64,000 bases of DNA from Phycisphaerae bacterium (GCA_030429705.1 JAUIES010000002.1:622001-686000); one strand, 5' to 3'. Shown: positions 16,420 to 25,849, counted from the stretch's first letter. The notes: generated by a model from the sequence alone, not told the origin. Program-made: numbers and translations.

Positions 16420-18297
16420 TCAGCGTCGAAGCCGTGGTTCACCGCCATCAGAGCCGAATCGCGCGAGCCACGACAGATTGTTCGCCGGACCAAGTTCACT
16501 GGACACTTCGACAAGAAGTTGGTGATGCACATCGACAAACCCAGCGGGGATGTTGAAGATCTGTTCTCGTGCCGCAGCCGACCCCGTCAGCGTGCGTTGA
16601 CAGACTACCGCTTTTTCTCGATCATCGGACCAACTCGAAACTCGAAAACACGCAGACATCCCCGCAGGGAGAGGTGTTCCATCTGTCAAGGCAATGCCCG
16701 GCACACGCATTTCGAAAGCCTGCTGCATCGGGACATGAAACGCGGCCCGCTCAGCGGATCGCGGCAATACACCGGCGAGACCTGCAATCCCGATCTCAGT
16801 CCAGCCCAGCCCTTCGCAGTCCATTCGCATGACACGATGTTGATCCGTATCCACGATAAACAAGCACGGCTCTTCCGTTCGACTTGCAAGTGCCCCGGCC
16901 AGCGTGATATCACACGCCCCCCCAAAAATCTGATCAACTTGCAGCGTTGTTGCTTCACCCGACCTCGTATCAACAACACGCAGCCTGGCATTGCCATAAT
17001 CGGCAATGATGACCTCATCGTACCCATCAACATGCCGCCGTACCGTCATGCCGAGCGGGCGAGCAAACTGTGCCCCAAGCCCGTCGCGATCTCCAAAGGC
17101 ATCAAGTGCTGATACGCCCCCCTCTCCTTTCCCGCCTGCAACCGTGCGAACGGCTCGCGTTTTGAGCTCCACAGCCCGCAGTGCAGAGCCCTCCGCATCA
17201 ACGACATAAAGAGTCTGACGATCGGTCGACAAGGCTATCCCGACTGGCTGCGCGAATGAGGCATTTGATCCTTGCCCATCGACGATCCCTTCATGCCCTG
17301 ACCCAACAATGGACCGAGCCACCATTGTGCTTAGATCAACGGACCAGATCTGATGCACCCCCGTCATCGCGATGAACAATCGACGAGACCTGGCATCCAG
17401 CGACAAGTCCATCGGTGTGTGCAGTGCTTGATTGGTCCCCGTCGCCCCGCCAACCGTTCCATGTCCCCGCTCAGATCGTCCAAGGATCGTGCGCACCGTC
17501 TGCTCATTCAGGTCGAGCAATCGAACAGCGTGATTGCCTGTATCCGCAACATAGATGAGTCCTCGCTCGGCATCGATGGCCATCCCGCGCGGCTGCCGAA
17601 AACGCGCCTCGAGCGCTGGACCATCAGTTCGACCAGGCTCGAGACTTCCAAAAACACACTGAATCGGCGCACTCCCGTTTTCATTCGGCCATCCAGTGAC
17701 CAGCACGCGATTGTTCGCGGTATCCGCAACCGCCATCACTCCAGGCCGACCGATGCTTGGGGTCTGGGCGACCACTTTCTCCGGGCCGCGCAGTCCCGAC
17801 GCACCCAAGGAAACAGGTGCTTTCTGAATCGCTACTCGGCCCGTCGCAAGTGTCCCCAACGATCGGTGCTCTTCGAGCACGCGTGCGATCGTTCGCTCGA
17901 GCAACTCTCGATTCCCTTCGCCAGAGGCTCGTGCGGCAACCTCGCCGCGCGGGTCTACGACCACAACCGTTGGACTCGATCGAATCGTGTATTTGCGCCA
18001 TACGGTATACGCCTGGTCGACTGCGACTGGAAATGTCAAACCTGCTCGTTCGATCGCTCTCCTCGTGGCTTCTGCCCCCCCGCACTTGGGAAACCGGGTG
18101 TCATGAACCCCAACAAGAACCACGGGCTCGTGGGCAAAGCGCCTCGCCGCAGCCTCCGCTTCAGCAACCGCTGCTGTACATGACACACGACCAACATCCC
18201 AAAAAAGCAACAGCACAACTTGCCCTTGCAGTTCGCCATTCAAGAGAAGCGGCTTCGCGGTGTTCACCCATCCAACAACCGGATCAATCTCGATCAT
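16420..18297 (-). CDS. Thioredoxin-like / NHL-repeat protein (NHLRC2-like)
   Basis: This 625-residue protein starts at ATG 18297, with AGGTGG about 7 nt upstream. Residues about 1-140 form a thioredoxin-like domain (GELQGQVVLLLFWDV at the first strand, SSPTVVVVDPRGEVAARASG near its end). The redox motif has a single Cys, DVGRVSC, rather than CxxC, so it may not be a classical oxidoreductase. Residues about 190-490 contain repeated NHL-type units such as RQPRGMAIDAERGLIYVADTG and AQPVGIALSTDRQTLYVVDA, which predict a beta-propeller. A C-terminal beta-rich domain follows. The domain order resembles NHLRC2. It lies 11 bp after the DUF389 gene, so the two are co-transcribed. Confidence 0.82.
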   Translation of the reverse strand: MIEIDPVVGWVNTAKPLLLNGELQGQVVLLLFWDVGRVSCTAAVAEAEAAARRFAHEPVVLVGVHDTRFPKCGGAEATRRAIERAGLTFPVAVDQAYTVWRKYTIRSSPTVVVVDPRGEVAARASGEGNRELLERTIARVLEEHRSLGTLATGRVAIQKAPVSLGASGLRGPEKVVAQTPSIGRPGVMAVADTANNRVLVTGWPNENGSAPIQCVFGSLEPGRTDGPALEARFRQPRGMAIDAERGLIYVADTGNHAVRLLDLNEQTVRTILGRSERGHGTVGGATGTNQALHTPMDLSLDARSRRLFIAMTGVHQIWSVDLSTMVARSIVGSGHEGIVDGQGSNASFAQPVGIALSTDRQTLYVVDAEGSALRAVELKTRAVRTVAGGKGEGGVSALDAFGDRDGLGAQFARPLGMTVRRHVDGYDEVIIADYGNARLRVVDTRSGEATTLQVDQIFGGACDITLAGALASRTEEPCLFIVDTDQHRVMRMDCEGLGWTEIGIAGLAGVLPRSAERAAFHVPMQQAFEMRVPGIALTDGTPLPAGMSACFRVSSWSDDREKAVVCQRTLTGSAAAREQIFNIPAGFVDVHHQLLVEVSSELGPANNLSWLARFGSDGGEPRLRR

Positions 18298-18308
18298 GAA
18301 CGCACCAC

Positions 18309-19343
18309 CTACGAACTTCGAACAAAAGTGCGGAAAAAGACCAGCATGATCAAACCGACAAACAGCACAACACAAATCATGATTGATCGTTGCGTTGCTT
18401 TCCTGGCCTTCTTCGCTTCCCACCATCTCGACGGTTTGATGCCCTGGATCACAAATGTTCCCACGGCTGCAAGGTGAACACAAATCACATTGGAAACAAC
18501 CAGCATGAGCGCACCCAGACCTGATTCCCATTCCCCGCGGCCCAACATCAATCCCGCGACCACGGTCGGCGGCAAAAGCGCCACCGCAACCATCACACCG
18601 ATCAAAGACGACGGAGCGCCCGTTGAGTAGGCCAAGGTCCCCGCAACACCTGCCGCCAGTGAGAGCACCAGATCACTGGCTCCAAATCCGGTCCGAGCAA
18701 TAATCTCGCCGCCCTCGTCTGGCAGATATCCAACGGTGCCATAGCCGATCGCCAGCACCAACGCCAGAGCAAATCCTGCTGAAGCCGCCTTGGCACTGCG
18801 GCGAATCATGGAGGTATCGCCCAGCGTGGTCCCAAGCGCGAGCGCCATGTTGGGACCGAGCAATGGTGCGATCACCATCGCTGCCAGCACGATCACGCTC
18901 GAATCTTGAATCAGACCCACAGTGACGACCACCGTCGCCAGGGTCACCATCACGACAAACCGGATGTCAAACGCAGACTCGGCAGCAATGTCTTCATAGA
19001 GTTCAGACCGGCTGATGCGAAATGCCTTACCTTGAGCGACTTCGCCTTTGTTATTCAGACCCTCCGCGTCGTCTTCCCCATTCTCAGATGGAGCAGGCAC
19101 CACCGCTTCGACGGCTTGCATGATGACGCGGAAAGCACTGAGATGTCCGAACCGGTTCTCAAGACGGTCAAGCACGGGCTCGACTCGTTCGGCATCAACC
19201 AACGCCCGCCAGATCACCAATTCATCAGATCGCTCAGTGCACCACAGGTGATGGAACGAAAACTCATCAAGCGCAGATTCGACCTGCGGTGCCTTCTCGG
19301 TCGGGGTCACAATTTCGAGTATCCGCAGCGCCATTGCAGGCAA
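18309..19343 (-). CDS. DUF389 / TIGR00341 family membrane protein
   Basis: This 344-residue protein has a cytoplasmic N-terminal alpha/beta domain (about residues 1-90, MALRILEIVTPTEKA), a low-complexity acidic linker, then about six membrane segments from residue 130 on. The core includes SSVIVLAAMVIAPLLGPNMALALGT and GVMVAVALLPPTVVAGLMLG, which are typical of the DUF389 family. The function of that family is unknown. TTG 19343 has GAGGA at a good 7-nt spacing; ATG 19334 three codons later is the alternative start. It precedes the thioredoxin-NHL gene in an apparent two-gene operon and is divergent from the glycosyltransferase gene. Confidence 0.88.
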   Translation of the reverse strand: MPAMALRILEIVTPTEKAPQVESALDEFSFHHLWCTERSDELVIWRALVDAERVEPVLDRLENRFGHLSAFRVIMQAVEAVVPAPSENGEDDAEGLNNKGEVAQGKAFRISRSELYEDIAAESAFDIRFVVMVTLATVVVTVGLIQDSSVIVLAAMVIAPLLGPNMALALGTTLGDTSMIRRSAKAASAGFALALVLAIGYGTVGYLPDEGGEIIARTGFGASDLVLSLAAGVAGTLAYSTGAPSSLIGVMVAVALLPPTVVAGLMLGRGEWESGLGALMLVVSNVICVHLAAVGTFVIQGIKPSRWWEAKKARKATQRSIMICVVLFVGLIMLVFFRTFVRSS

Positions 19344-19461
19344 ACTACCATCCTCAGCCGAGTTGTGCGCACCAACGGAGACGAGAAGTCCACAGCGAGC
19401 CGTTGAACAGGCACCTCTGTTTCAATGTTCTCCGCTTGTTTTGGTCGATCGGACCAGTACC

Positions 19462-20835
19462 ATGACCGCTTCAGATTCACCAACGCGCCCGATTATCCTG
19501 CTCAATCCAGGCCGACAGAGCCGAAACTACATGCTCGGCCTGCTCAAAGCAGCCCAGTCCCTCGGGCTCTCTCCGGGCAATATCGAAATCGGTCCGATTC
19601 GCGAGCAGCTCGGTCGGGTGTCTGATGGAACGCTCTCCGTCGACGGTGTTTTCGAACGGCTCCGCAAGACCGTCGAAATCGGTGCGTTCACCGACATCAT
19701 CACATACGCCAATGTTGGCGGTCCGGAACTCGGTATCTGGAACACGAACGAGGGCATCGGCCCGATCTGGGCTGCACTTGGCTTGCGGCATCACATCCTG
19801 TGGACCGACCACCCGGAGTGGGCCGCTCTCGGACTGGCTCTTCATCCCGAGGCCGGCCGCGTTTACAACCACCCGCAGGTTTTCCACTACCTGAAATCGG
19901 ATGCGTCCACAGCCGAGGCTCGAGACATCTTGGAATGGCCAAACATCATTTCCATGCCCGTCGCCGAGGCGTATGACACGACTGAGGTCAATGGAGCAAT
20001 TGAAACCCCGCGCCACGACGCGGTTGTCATCGCCGGGTCAGTCGCAGCGATTCCTGAAGAACTCGTACCGATGCTGAGTCATCGCGACCCCGATCCGGCG
20101 GCGCTCGACCGCATGATGATTCCACGAACCATTGGTCTGTGCGAAGAGCTCGCCACCAATCAAGATGATACCCCACCAGACTGCGATGAACTTCGACGAT
20201 TTGTCGCCAATCTACTCGAATCCAAAGCCTCGCAGCCATTCATGACTGTCTGGCAGCACACCATGCAACTGCAGCCATCCTATCCCGACACAGTCAAATG
20301 GTTGCGAGCCGATCCCCAGCGTTGGTACGCAGCGCAACGGCGCCTGCGCCAGTCCAGTGCCTGGCGCCGTTCATTCTGGCTCGCATGGCTTGCTCGCCGC
20401 GTCGACCTTGGAATCTATGGCTGCGACGCATCTGCGATTGGAGTGCCACAATCCGATGACGCTACTGCATGGGTCAACTATGAGAGCCAATCAGAGGTCT
20501 ACGCACGCGGACGATGCGCCATCAACATCAACCAATCGCACGATGAATCAGGCGTCACACACAAGCCGTTCCAGATCGCGGCAGCGGGCGTTCCCATGAT
20601 TCACCACGCGGTCGCCGAACTCACCGACTTGTTCGTACCTGATCGCGAAATCTGTATATTTTCCCGCGGCCCGGAACTGCTGCACACCATCGACAATATC
20701 TGTGCAGACGACACTCGCGGCCCTGCGCTCGCCAAGCACATGCAAGAGCGTGCAACCCGGGAGCACGCTTGGACCAATCGAGTCGAATCCATGCTTACCG
20801 CGACGAATCAGGCGGGGCTGCGCATCGCTGCGTGA
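19462..20835 (+). CDS. Glycosyltransferase, CgeB-like
   Basis: This 457-residue protein probably transfers a sugar from a nucleotide donor. The start is ATG 19462; the open frame extends 33 codons upstream into the divergent promoter region without a good start. The N-terminal half has a Rossmann-like opening (PIILLNPGRQSRNYMLGLL). The C-terminal half carries the CgeB/glycosyltransferase-1 type segment NINQSHDESGVTHKPFQIAAAGVP followed by DLFVPDREICIF, where the Glu of such E-x7-E-like regions would sit. It converges on pheS with a 12-bp gap and has no other glycan genes beside it. Donor and acceptor are unknown. Confidence 0.68.
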   Translation: MTASDSPTRPIILLNPGRQSRNYMLGLLKAAQSLGLSPGNIEIGPIREQLGRVSDGTLSVDGVFERLRKTVEIGAFTDIITYANVGGPELGIWNTNEGIGPIWAALGLRHHILWTDHPEWAALGLALHPEAGRVYNHPQVFHYLKSDASTAEARDILEWPNIISMPVAEAYDTTEVNGAIETPRHDAVVIAGSVAAIPEELVPMLSHRDPDPAALDRMMIPRTIGLCEELATNQDDTPPDCDELRRFVANLLESKASQPFMTVWQHTMQLQPSYPDTVKWLRADPQRWYAAQRRLRQSSAWRRSFWLAWLARRVDLGIYGCDASAIGVPQSDDATAWVNYESQSEVYARGRCAININQSHDESGVTHKPFQIAAAGVPMIHHAVAELTDLFVPDREICIFSRGPELLHTIDNICADDTRGPALAKHMQERATREHAWTNRVESMLTATNQAGLRIAA

Positions 20836-20847
20836 TGCCATCTCGAA

Positions 20848-21876
20848 TCAGATCTGCTCAAGGAATCGCAAGTCGTTTTCATACAACATGCGGATGTCAG
20901 GTACGCCGTATTTACCCATGGCGATGCGCTCGATCCCAAACCCGAAAGCGAAACCGGTCCATTCTTCGGCATCGATCCCGCAGGCTTCAAGCACGCTCGG
21001 ATCAACCATGCCGCACCCACCGAGTTCAATCCACTTGGCGGGTTCATCGGGCTTGAGAGCAATCATCATGTCGAACTCAGCGCTTGGCTCGGTAAACGGG
21101 AAAAAACTGGGACGCAAACGAACCTCTGCATCTTCGCTGAAAAACGCGCGAGCGAACTGCATCAGGGTGCTCTTGAGATCGATCATGGACACGCCTCGAT
21201 CGATGTACAGCCCCTCGATCTGATGAAACATAAAACTGTGCGTCGCGTCGACCGTATCCGGACGGTAGACACGCCCCGGTGAAACGATTTTCATCGGGGG
21301 CCCCCACCCCTTCTTCGCGGCATCGACCATGGTCCGAATCTGTACGGTCGAGGTCTGCGTCCGCAGCATGCGAGGCCGCTCCGTTGTCATCGGATCATCG
21401 ACATAAAAATTGTCAATCGGTTCACGCGCCGGGTGCTCTGGCGGAATGTTGAGATTGACGAAGTTATGCTCGTCGTCTTCCAACTCAGGACCGTGCGCAA
21501 CATCGAAACCCATCCGCCCGAAGACATCAACCAGTTCGTCGCGCACACGCGTGATGATATGTTGCCGTCCAATCGCGTGCGATTCCACAATCCCCGGCTC
21601 GGTCATGTCGAGCAGCAAACGATCACCACTCGAAGCGGCCCCACTCGCTTGCTTGGCTTCAAAAGCAGACTCGAGCGCCTGCTTGACAGCGTTGACCAAC
21701 TGCCCGACCGCAGGCTTTTCAGCCTTGGGCACATCCTTCATGCCGCCCATGACCGCCTTCAGCCGCCCCTTCGACCCGAGGTACGCAACACGCCAACGCT
21801 CCAGGTCTTCGCCAGATGTCAGACTCGCAAGTTCGGCAAGCCCCGCTTCTTGTATCTGTTCCAGTTCTTCACGCAT
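20848..21876 (-). CDS. pheS: Phenylalanine--tRNA ligase alpha subunit
   Basis: This 342-residue protein is the catalytic alpha chain of the heterotetrameric class II enzyme that charges tRNA-Phe. It has an N-terminal coiled-coil (REELEQIQEAGLAELASL), motif 2 region (TRPRMLRTQTSTVQIRTM... in this lineage PRMLRTQTSTVQI), motif 2 arm VYRPDTVDATHSFMFHQIEGL, and motif 3 FGFGIERIAMGKYGVPDIR. ATG 21876 is preferred over the GTG at 21921 because the family begins with this helix. The beta subunit gene pheT, usually immediately downstream, is not here: the next gene is on the opposite strand. The infC-rpmI-rplT cluster often found upstream is also absent. Confidence 0.96.
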   Translation of the reverse strand: MREELEQIQEAGLAELASLTSGEDLERWRVAYLGSKGRLKAVMGGMKDVPKAEKPAVGQLVNAVKQALESAFEAKQASGAASSGDRLLLDMTEPGIVESHAIGRQHIITRVRDELVDVFGRMGFDVAHGPELEDDEHNFVNLNIPPEHPAREPIDNFYVDDPMTTERPRMLRTQTSTVQIRTMVDAAKKGWGPPMKIVSPGRVYRPDTVDATHSFMFHQIEGLYIDRGVSMIDLKSTLMQFARAFFSEDAEVRLRPSFFPFTEPSAEFDMMIALKPDEPAKWIELGGCGMVDPSVLEACGIDAEEWTGFAFGFGIERIAMGKYGVPDIRMLYENDLRFLEQI

Positions 21877-21943
21877 GAGCGGATCATAGATGCAATTGTG
21901 TTCGAGCGAAGCGCCGAACACGCACGATCAGTATTGCTGCTTG

Positions 21944-22645
21944 TCAATCCTCCGCGGCGTCGCGCACCGGAAGCGTGGTCGTCGTCACTTGCATGAAGAT
22001 CGCTCCCCCAAGATCATTCGATGAACTGAGTGAACGGGACCCAAGGACCGTTGCCCCTGACGCAAAACGAACTGAAAGATCGATCAACGCTCTATCGCCG
22101 ACAGGCAAGCCGATTTTCGCAGCTGCATGTTCGAGTTCGCCGGTCTCCTGTGTTGCAAGCAAGCGATATCGCCCGTCCACAAAGCCATCAGAATCAACGG
22201 CACAAGTGACTTCAAACTGGTCAGTTCGCGTCACCTGCTGCGTCGTCGCTGTGGCGGGCGTTGATCGAATGATGTCGATTGTGCCTGCCTGACCAGCGAG
22301 CACAATCATGCTCGGCTGTGAAACAACTTGCGCCTGCCCCGCTGCAATCAACGCGGCTTGATCAGTAGCGATCTTTTGCAATTCCTGATCTGACAGCACC
22401 CGGCCCGCTGCAGCATCGGCAAGGTTTAACAGCCTTGTGCCCTCGTCAGACTGCACCCCCGCTTCGTCAAGCAGCACAATCGAGGCTCGCACAAGCAGTT
22501 GCGGCGATTCGAAAGACTGAGCAGTCGGCTCTGCTTCATCGACCTGCGACTCAACGGGTTGCTCACTCGCTGCTCTGGAACATCCCAAGATGCCAGCGAA
22601 CGATGCCACCCCCACCACCAACGCCGCCATTCTCAACATGGACAT
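21944..22645 (-). CDS. Predicted lipoprotein, weakly secretin-like
   Basis: This 233-residue protein starts at ATG 22645, which has AGAGG 5 nt upstream. The signal peptide ends in a lipobox, AGILGC (Cys at residue ~22), so it is a predicted lipoprotein. An acidic linker follows, then a beta-rich domain with LVRASIVLLDEAGVQ, QVVSQPSMIVLAGQAGTIDI and GRYRLLATQETGELEHAA. The middle of this (sensible order: bad-value string, then LAGQAGTI) weakly resembles the C-terminal region of type II/III secretins, where a similar APKLTTLNGQ... pattern occurs. No pore domain is present. Function is not assigned. Confidence 0.7.
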   Translation of the reverse strand: MSMLRMAALVVGVASFAGILGCSRAASEQPVESQVDEAEPTAQSFESPQLLVRASIVLLDEAGVQSDEGTRLLNLADAAAGRVLSDQELQKIATDQAALIAAGQAQVVSQPSMIVLAGQAGTIDIIRSTPATATTQQVTRTDQFEVTCAVDSDGFVDGRYRLLATQETGELEHAAAKIGLPVGDRALIDLSVRFASGATVLGSRSLSSSNDLGGAIFMQVTTTTLPVRDAAED

Positions 22646-22690
22646 GGTGACCTCTCGGACAATGCAAGCCGGTGTGCCAACGCACAAGGT

Positions 22691-23986
22691 TCAGGACAAT
22701 TTGTATTGCCCTGGCTGCGGCATACCCGGGCTCTTAATCGGAGTGTCGAGCGTTATTGCCCCTTCGTCAGCCATGAGATCCTCTTGTGAATTCGTCACAA
22801 AATCCCATGTAATCTCGCGGCCCGAATACGCAGCCATTCGGCCCATTACGGCTGTCAACGAACTGTCAGCCGTCGCCTCAAGTTCCGCTCGAGGGGCACC
22901 GCTGCGAATCGAGTCGATTAACTCGGCGTGTTCTTGGACATACGGGTTGATCCCGCCATGCTTGAGCCGGAAGGTCTCATTTCCGCTCGCGTCAGCGATG
23001 TGCGATCCGCCGGGATTCACATACGCGGTCCCTTCGGTCCCGACAATGGTGTTAATCACCCGCGAGGTGGAACCCGGAATCTGCCGACACTTGAAACTGA
23101 CAATGGCGCCGTTCGGATAGTGATAGTCGACATCAATATGGTCATAGATCTCAGAATCGGCAGGACGGGTCATCGCCCCCCCTGACCCAAACGCTGCTTT
23201 GGGCGGGCCGCCCATGATCCAGTTGATCGCGTCAATATTGTGTACAGCCTGCTCGACAATCTGATCGCCGCTGAGCCAGGTAAAGTGATACCAGTTGTAC
23301 AACTGGTACTGCATGTCCGTCATTTCGGGCTGGCGATTGCGATACCAGATCCCGGTCGAACAGTAATACGCCAATCCACCAGTGATTCGGCCGATATCTC
23401 CACGATGGATCCGTTCGACCGCCTGAATATATGAAGGCTGACGGCGATACATGGTGCCGGTCACAATCGAAAGCCCCTTCTCGCGGGCCTTGGCAGCAGA
23501 CTCCATACACGAGCGATACCCCGCAGGATCAACGCATACCGGTTTTTCGGTGAACACATGCTTACCTGCGCGGATGGCTTCGGCGATATGAGCCGGACGG
23601 AACCCGGGCGAAGTTGTCAAAATCACGAGATCGACTTCTGGGTGATTGATCACACGTTTGTAGGCTTGCAAACCTGCAAAAAGATTCTCATCCTTCACAT
23701 CGACCTGAGTACCGACCGCAGTCCCACTCAGCGTGTCGCGGGCGTTCCGGGTGATATCGAAAGTCAGATCACCAATCGCAACAAGCCGGACACCCTCAGA
23801 ACTCGAAAGACAATCGACACATGCGCCTTTGCCGCGCCCGCCAGCACCGACCACACCCACTCGAATCTCGTCTGATCCGGCGACCGGTGCGATGGGTTTC
23901 ATTTTTCCAAGGGCCATCGAAGAAAGACCGGCTGCTCCGGCAACAGCGGCAGTCGTCTGAATGAACTCACGGCGTGTGTGTGACAT
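22691..23986 (-). CDS. Gfo/Idh/MocA family oxidoreductase, Tat-exported
   Basis: This 431-residue protein has a Tat signal (HTRREFIQTTAAVAGAAG, about residues 3-32). The NAD(P)-binding Rossmann motif VGVVGAGGRGKGACVD follows, then the family signature GKHVFTEKPVCVDPAG with the catalytic-type Lys of EKP. The C-terminal alpha/beta domain has WYHFTWLSGDQIVEQAVHNIDAINW, which contains the His/Asp pair of the active site. Such exported oxidoreductases are numerous in planctomycetes and act on sugars or related polyols; the substrate is unknown. ATG 23986 has GGAG about 9 nt upstream, better than the TTG five codons earlier. It lies 45 bp ahead of the lipoprotein gene on the same strand. Confidence 0.92.
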   Translation of the reverse strand: MSHTRREFIQTTAAVAGAAGLSSMALGKMKPIAPVAGSDEIRVGVVGAGGRGKGACVDCLSSSEGVRLVAIGDLTFDITRNARDTLSGTAVGTQVDVKDENLFAGLQAYKRVINHPEVDLVILTTSPGFRPAHIAEAIRAGKHVFTEKPVCVDPAGYRSCMESAAKAREKGLSIVTGTMYRRQPSYIQAVERIHRGDIGRITGGLAYYCSTGIWYRNRQPEMTDMQYQLYNWYHFTWLSGDQIVEQAVHNIDAINWIMGGPPKAAFGSGGAMTRPADSEIYDHIDVDYHYPNGAIVSFKCRQIPGSTSRVINTIVGTEGTAYVNPGGSHIADASGNETFRLKHGGINPYVQEHAELIDSIRSGAPRAELEATADSSLTAVMGRMAAYSGREITWDFVTNSQEDLMADEGAITLDTPIKSPGMPQPGQYKLS

Positions 23987-24063
23987 GGTTGTACTCTCCA
24001 ATCAAAGTGAATCTGAGTCTAACGACTTCGATCCGAAGAAGCGGACGATTTCTGCGACAGCCA

Positions 24064-24090
24064 TAAAAAAAGACCGGCTCAAGCCGGTCT
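24064..24090 (-). terminator. Rho-independent terminator of the ribosomal cluster
   Basis: A perfect 8-bp stem, AGACCGGC/GCCGGTCT with a 4-nt loop (24071-24090), is followed in the minus direction by a run of seven U (24065-24071). It lies 31 bp after the rplQ stop and closes the S10-spc-alpha transcription unit. Confidence 0.92.
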
Positions 24091-24121
24091 GTTGGAAACT
24101 GTTTGCAAACATGTCTCTGAT

Positions 24122-24784
24122 CTAGTCTTCAGACTCTTCCGCGGGTGCCTCGGCTGCCGGGGCTGCGGCTTCGCTGCTCTTGGCTTTGCGAAGTTTGGCT
24201 GCATATGCCGTACGACGATCGGCCTGACGACGACGGGTGCTCGGGTTGCCACCAATCTCCGGGCCTTCTTCATTACCGACAAACTGAATCACGACCAACT
24301 CGGCTGCATCACCCAATCGGTGACGACCCAACTTGACGATGCGGGTGTATCCACCGGCACGGTCTTCAAATCGTGGCGCGACATTCTCGAAAATATGCTT
24401 GATCAACTGCGGAGCCTTGCGAAGTTCGCCATAGCGATTTCGCTCGACACCTTCTGATGAAGGAATATCAAAGAACCCTTCTACGAAGTCGCGTTTCTCT
24501 TCGATCGCTTCGCGGTCTGCATCCGAAACATTCTTGGGCATGTACGCCCAGGCGAATGCATTCCGATCGCCGCCGAGCATCGACTCGACACGACGACGAG
24601 CAGGCAAATCCTTCCGCCGAGCGTGCGTGATGATCTTCTCGACGAATGGCTGCAGCGCCTTCGCCTTGGGAAGTGTCGTGGTGATCTGTCCATGTTCAAA
24701 CAGGCTTGCTGCCATATTGCGCAGCATGGCCTGACGATGGGCAGAGGTACGATTCAGTTTATATCCGGCCTTGCGGTGACGCAT
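24122..24784 (-). CDS. rplQ: 50S ribosomal protein L17, with a ~50-residue internal insertion
   Basis: This 220-residue protein is much longer than the usual ~120-130. Residues 1-70 and ~124-170 align with standard L17 (MRHRKAGYKLNRTSAHRQAM, ITTTLPKAKAL, APRFEDRAGGYTRIVKLG). Between them, about 71-123, sits an insertion with FAWAYMPKNVSDADREAIEE and FFDIPSSEGVERNRYGE. An Ala/Glu-rich tail (about 200-220) closes it. L17 binds near the peptide exit tunnel, so the insertion should project from the ribosome surface there. It is the last gene of the cluster, 57 bp after rpoA, and ends just before the terminator. Confidence 0.97.
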   Translation of the reverse strand: MRHRKAGYKLNRTSAHRQAMLRNMAASLFEHGQITTTLPKAKALQPFVEKIITHARRKDLPARRRVESMLGGDRNAFAWAYMPKNVSDADREAIEEKRDFVEGFFDIPSSEGVERNRYGELRKAPQLIKHIFENVAPRFEDRAGGYTRIVKLGRHRLGDAAELVVIQFVGNEEGPEIGGNPSTRRRQADRRTAYAAKLRKAKSSEAAAPAAEAPAEESED

Positions 24785-24841
24785 GACTCACTCCGTGACT
24801 GCCCACCCGCTCAAAGCGAGACAGGCGATATCTAATCCGTC

Positions 24842-25849
24842 TTACGAAATCGACGGAACCTGGTACCCCTCGGGCAACTCAGTTCCAAGATCCATATTGA
24901 TGTCCAACAACTTCCGCTTCACTTCACGCAGCGAAGTACGACCAAACGAACGAAGTTTGAGCAACTCCTGCTCACTCATCGTCACCAACTGAGCCACCGT
25001 GTCGATACGGGCAGACTCAAGGCAGTTGCTCGCACGAACTGAAAGATCAAGATCGGTGATCGGCATGTTCAACTTGCGAATCAACTCTTCATCCACTCCG
25101 GCAGCAGCAGCCGCTTCTTCAGATACACGCTCTTCACCAAGATCAAAGTACTGCACAAACGGGTTGAGGTGCTTGCGAAGAATCTTGGCGGCTTCGACCA
25201 TCGCCATCTCGGGTGTCACAGTGGCATCAGTCCAGACTTCGAGCGTCAACTTGTCAAAGTTGGTGCGTTGACCGACGCGGGTGTCTTCCACCTTGTAGCG
25301 AACACGCGTCACAGGCGAGTAGATCGAGTCAACCGGAATCAACCCGATTTCCTGTTCTTCGGAGTCCTGCACCTGATCTGACGCCGGGACATATCCGCGA
25401 CCCTTGTCCACGCGGAACTCCATCTCAAGCGTCACTTCATCGGTCAAAGTCGCCAAGACCAGATCCGGATTCTTGATCGTGATTGAGGTGTCCGCTTCGA
25501 TGAGATCAGCGGTCACTTCACCCGGTCCCTGGGCTGCAAGATGCATGGTCCGAGGCCCATCGCCTTCCATCTCGACGACAAGGCTCTTGACATTCAGAAC
25601 AATGTCAGTCATGTCTTCGAGAACGCCGGGCAGGGTCGTAAACTCGTGCTCAGCACCCTTAATCTTCACACCAGTGACCGCAGCACCTTCGAGCGAACCC
25701 AAAAGCACACGACGAAGTGAGTTGCCAATCGTCGTTCCAAACCCACGCTCAAACGGCTCAACCACAAATCGACCAAAAGTGTTGGTCTTGAACTTCGGGT
25801 CAGGCGACACACGAGCGGGTAATTCGAATCCTCTCCAACGAACGCGCAT
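24842..25849 (-). CDS. rpoA: DNA-directed RNA polymerase alpha subunit
   Basis: This 335-residue subunit nucleates core RNA polymerase assembly. The N-terminal domain (about 1-230) has FVVEPFERGFGTTIGNSLRRVLL and the dimerisation region. The C-terminal domain (about 255-325) has ITDLDLSVRASNCLESARI and LRSFGRTSLREVKRKL. The Arg, Asn and Cys used for UP-element contact are kept (VRASNC), as are the Gly and Ser of the second helix-hairpin; the Lys beside them is Thr. ATG 25849 has AAGGA 6 nt upstream. rpsD, normally just before rpoA, is missing: rpsK directly precedes it with a 123-bp gap. Confidence 0.98.
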   Translation of the reverse strand: MRVRWRGFELPARVSPDPKFKTNTFGRFVVEPFERGFGTTIGNSLRRVLLGSLEGAAVTGVKIKGAEHEFTTLPGVLEDMTDIVLNVKSLVVEMEGDGPRTMHLAAQGPGEVTADLIEADTSITIKNPDLVLATLTDEVTLEMEFRVDKGRGYVPASDQVQDSEEQEIGLIPVDSIYSPVTRVRYKVEDTRVGQRTNFDKLTLEVWTDATVTPEMAMVEAAKILRKHLNPFVQYFDLGEERVSEEAAAAAGVDEELIRKLNMPITDLDLSVRASNCLESARIDTVAQLVTMSEQELLKLRSFGRTSLREVKRKLLDINMDLGTELPEGYQVPSIS

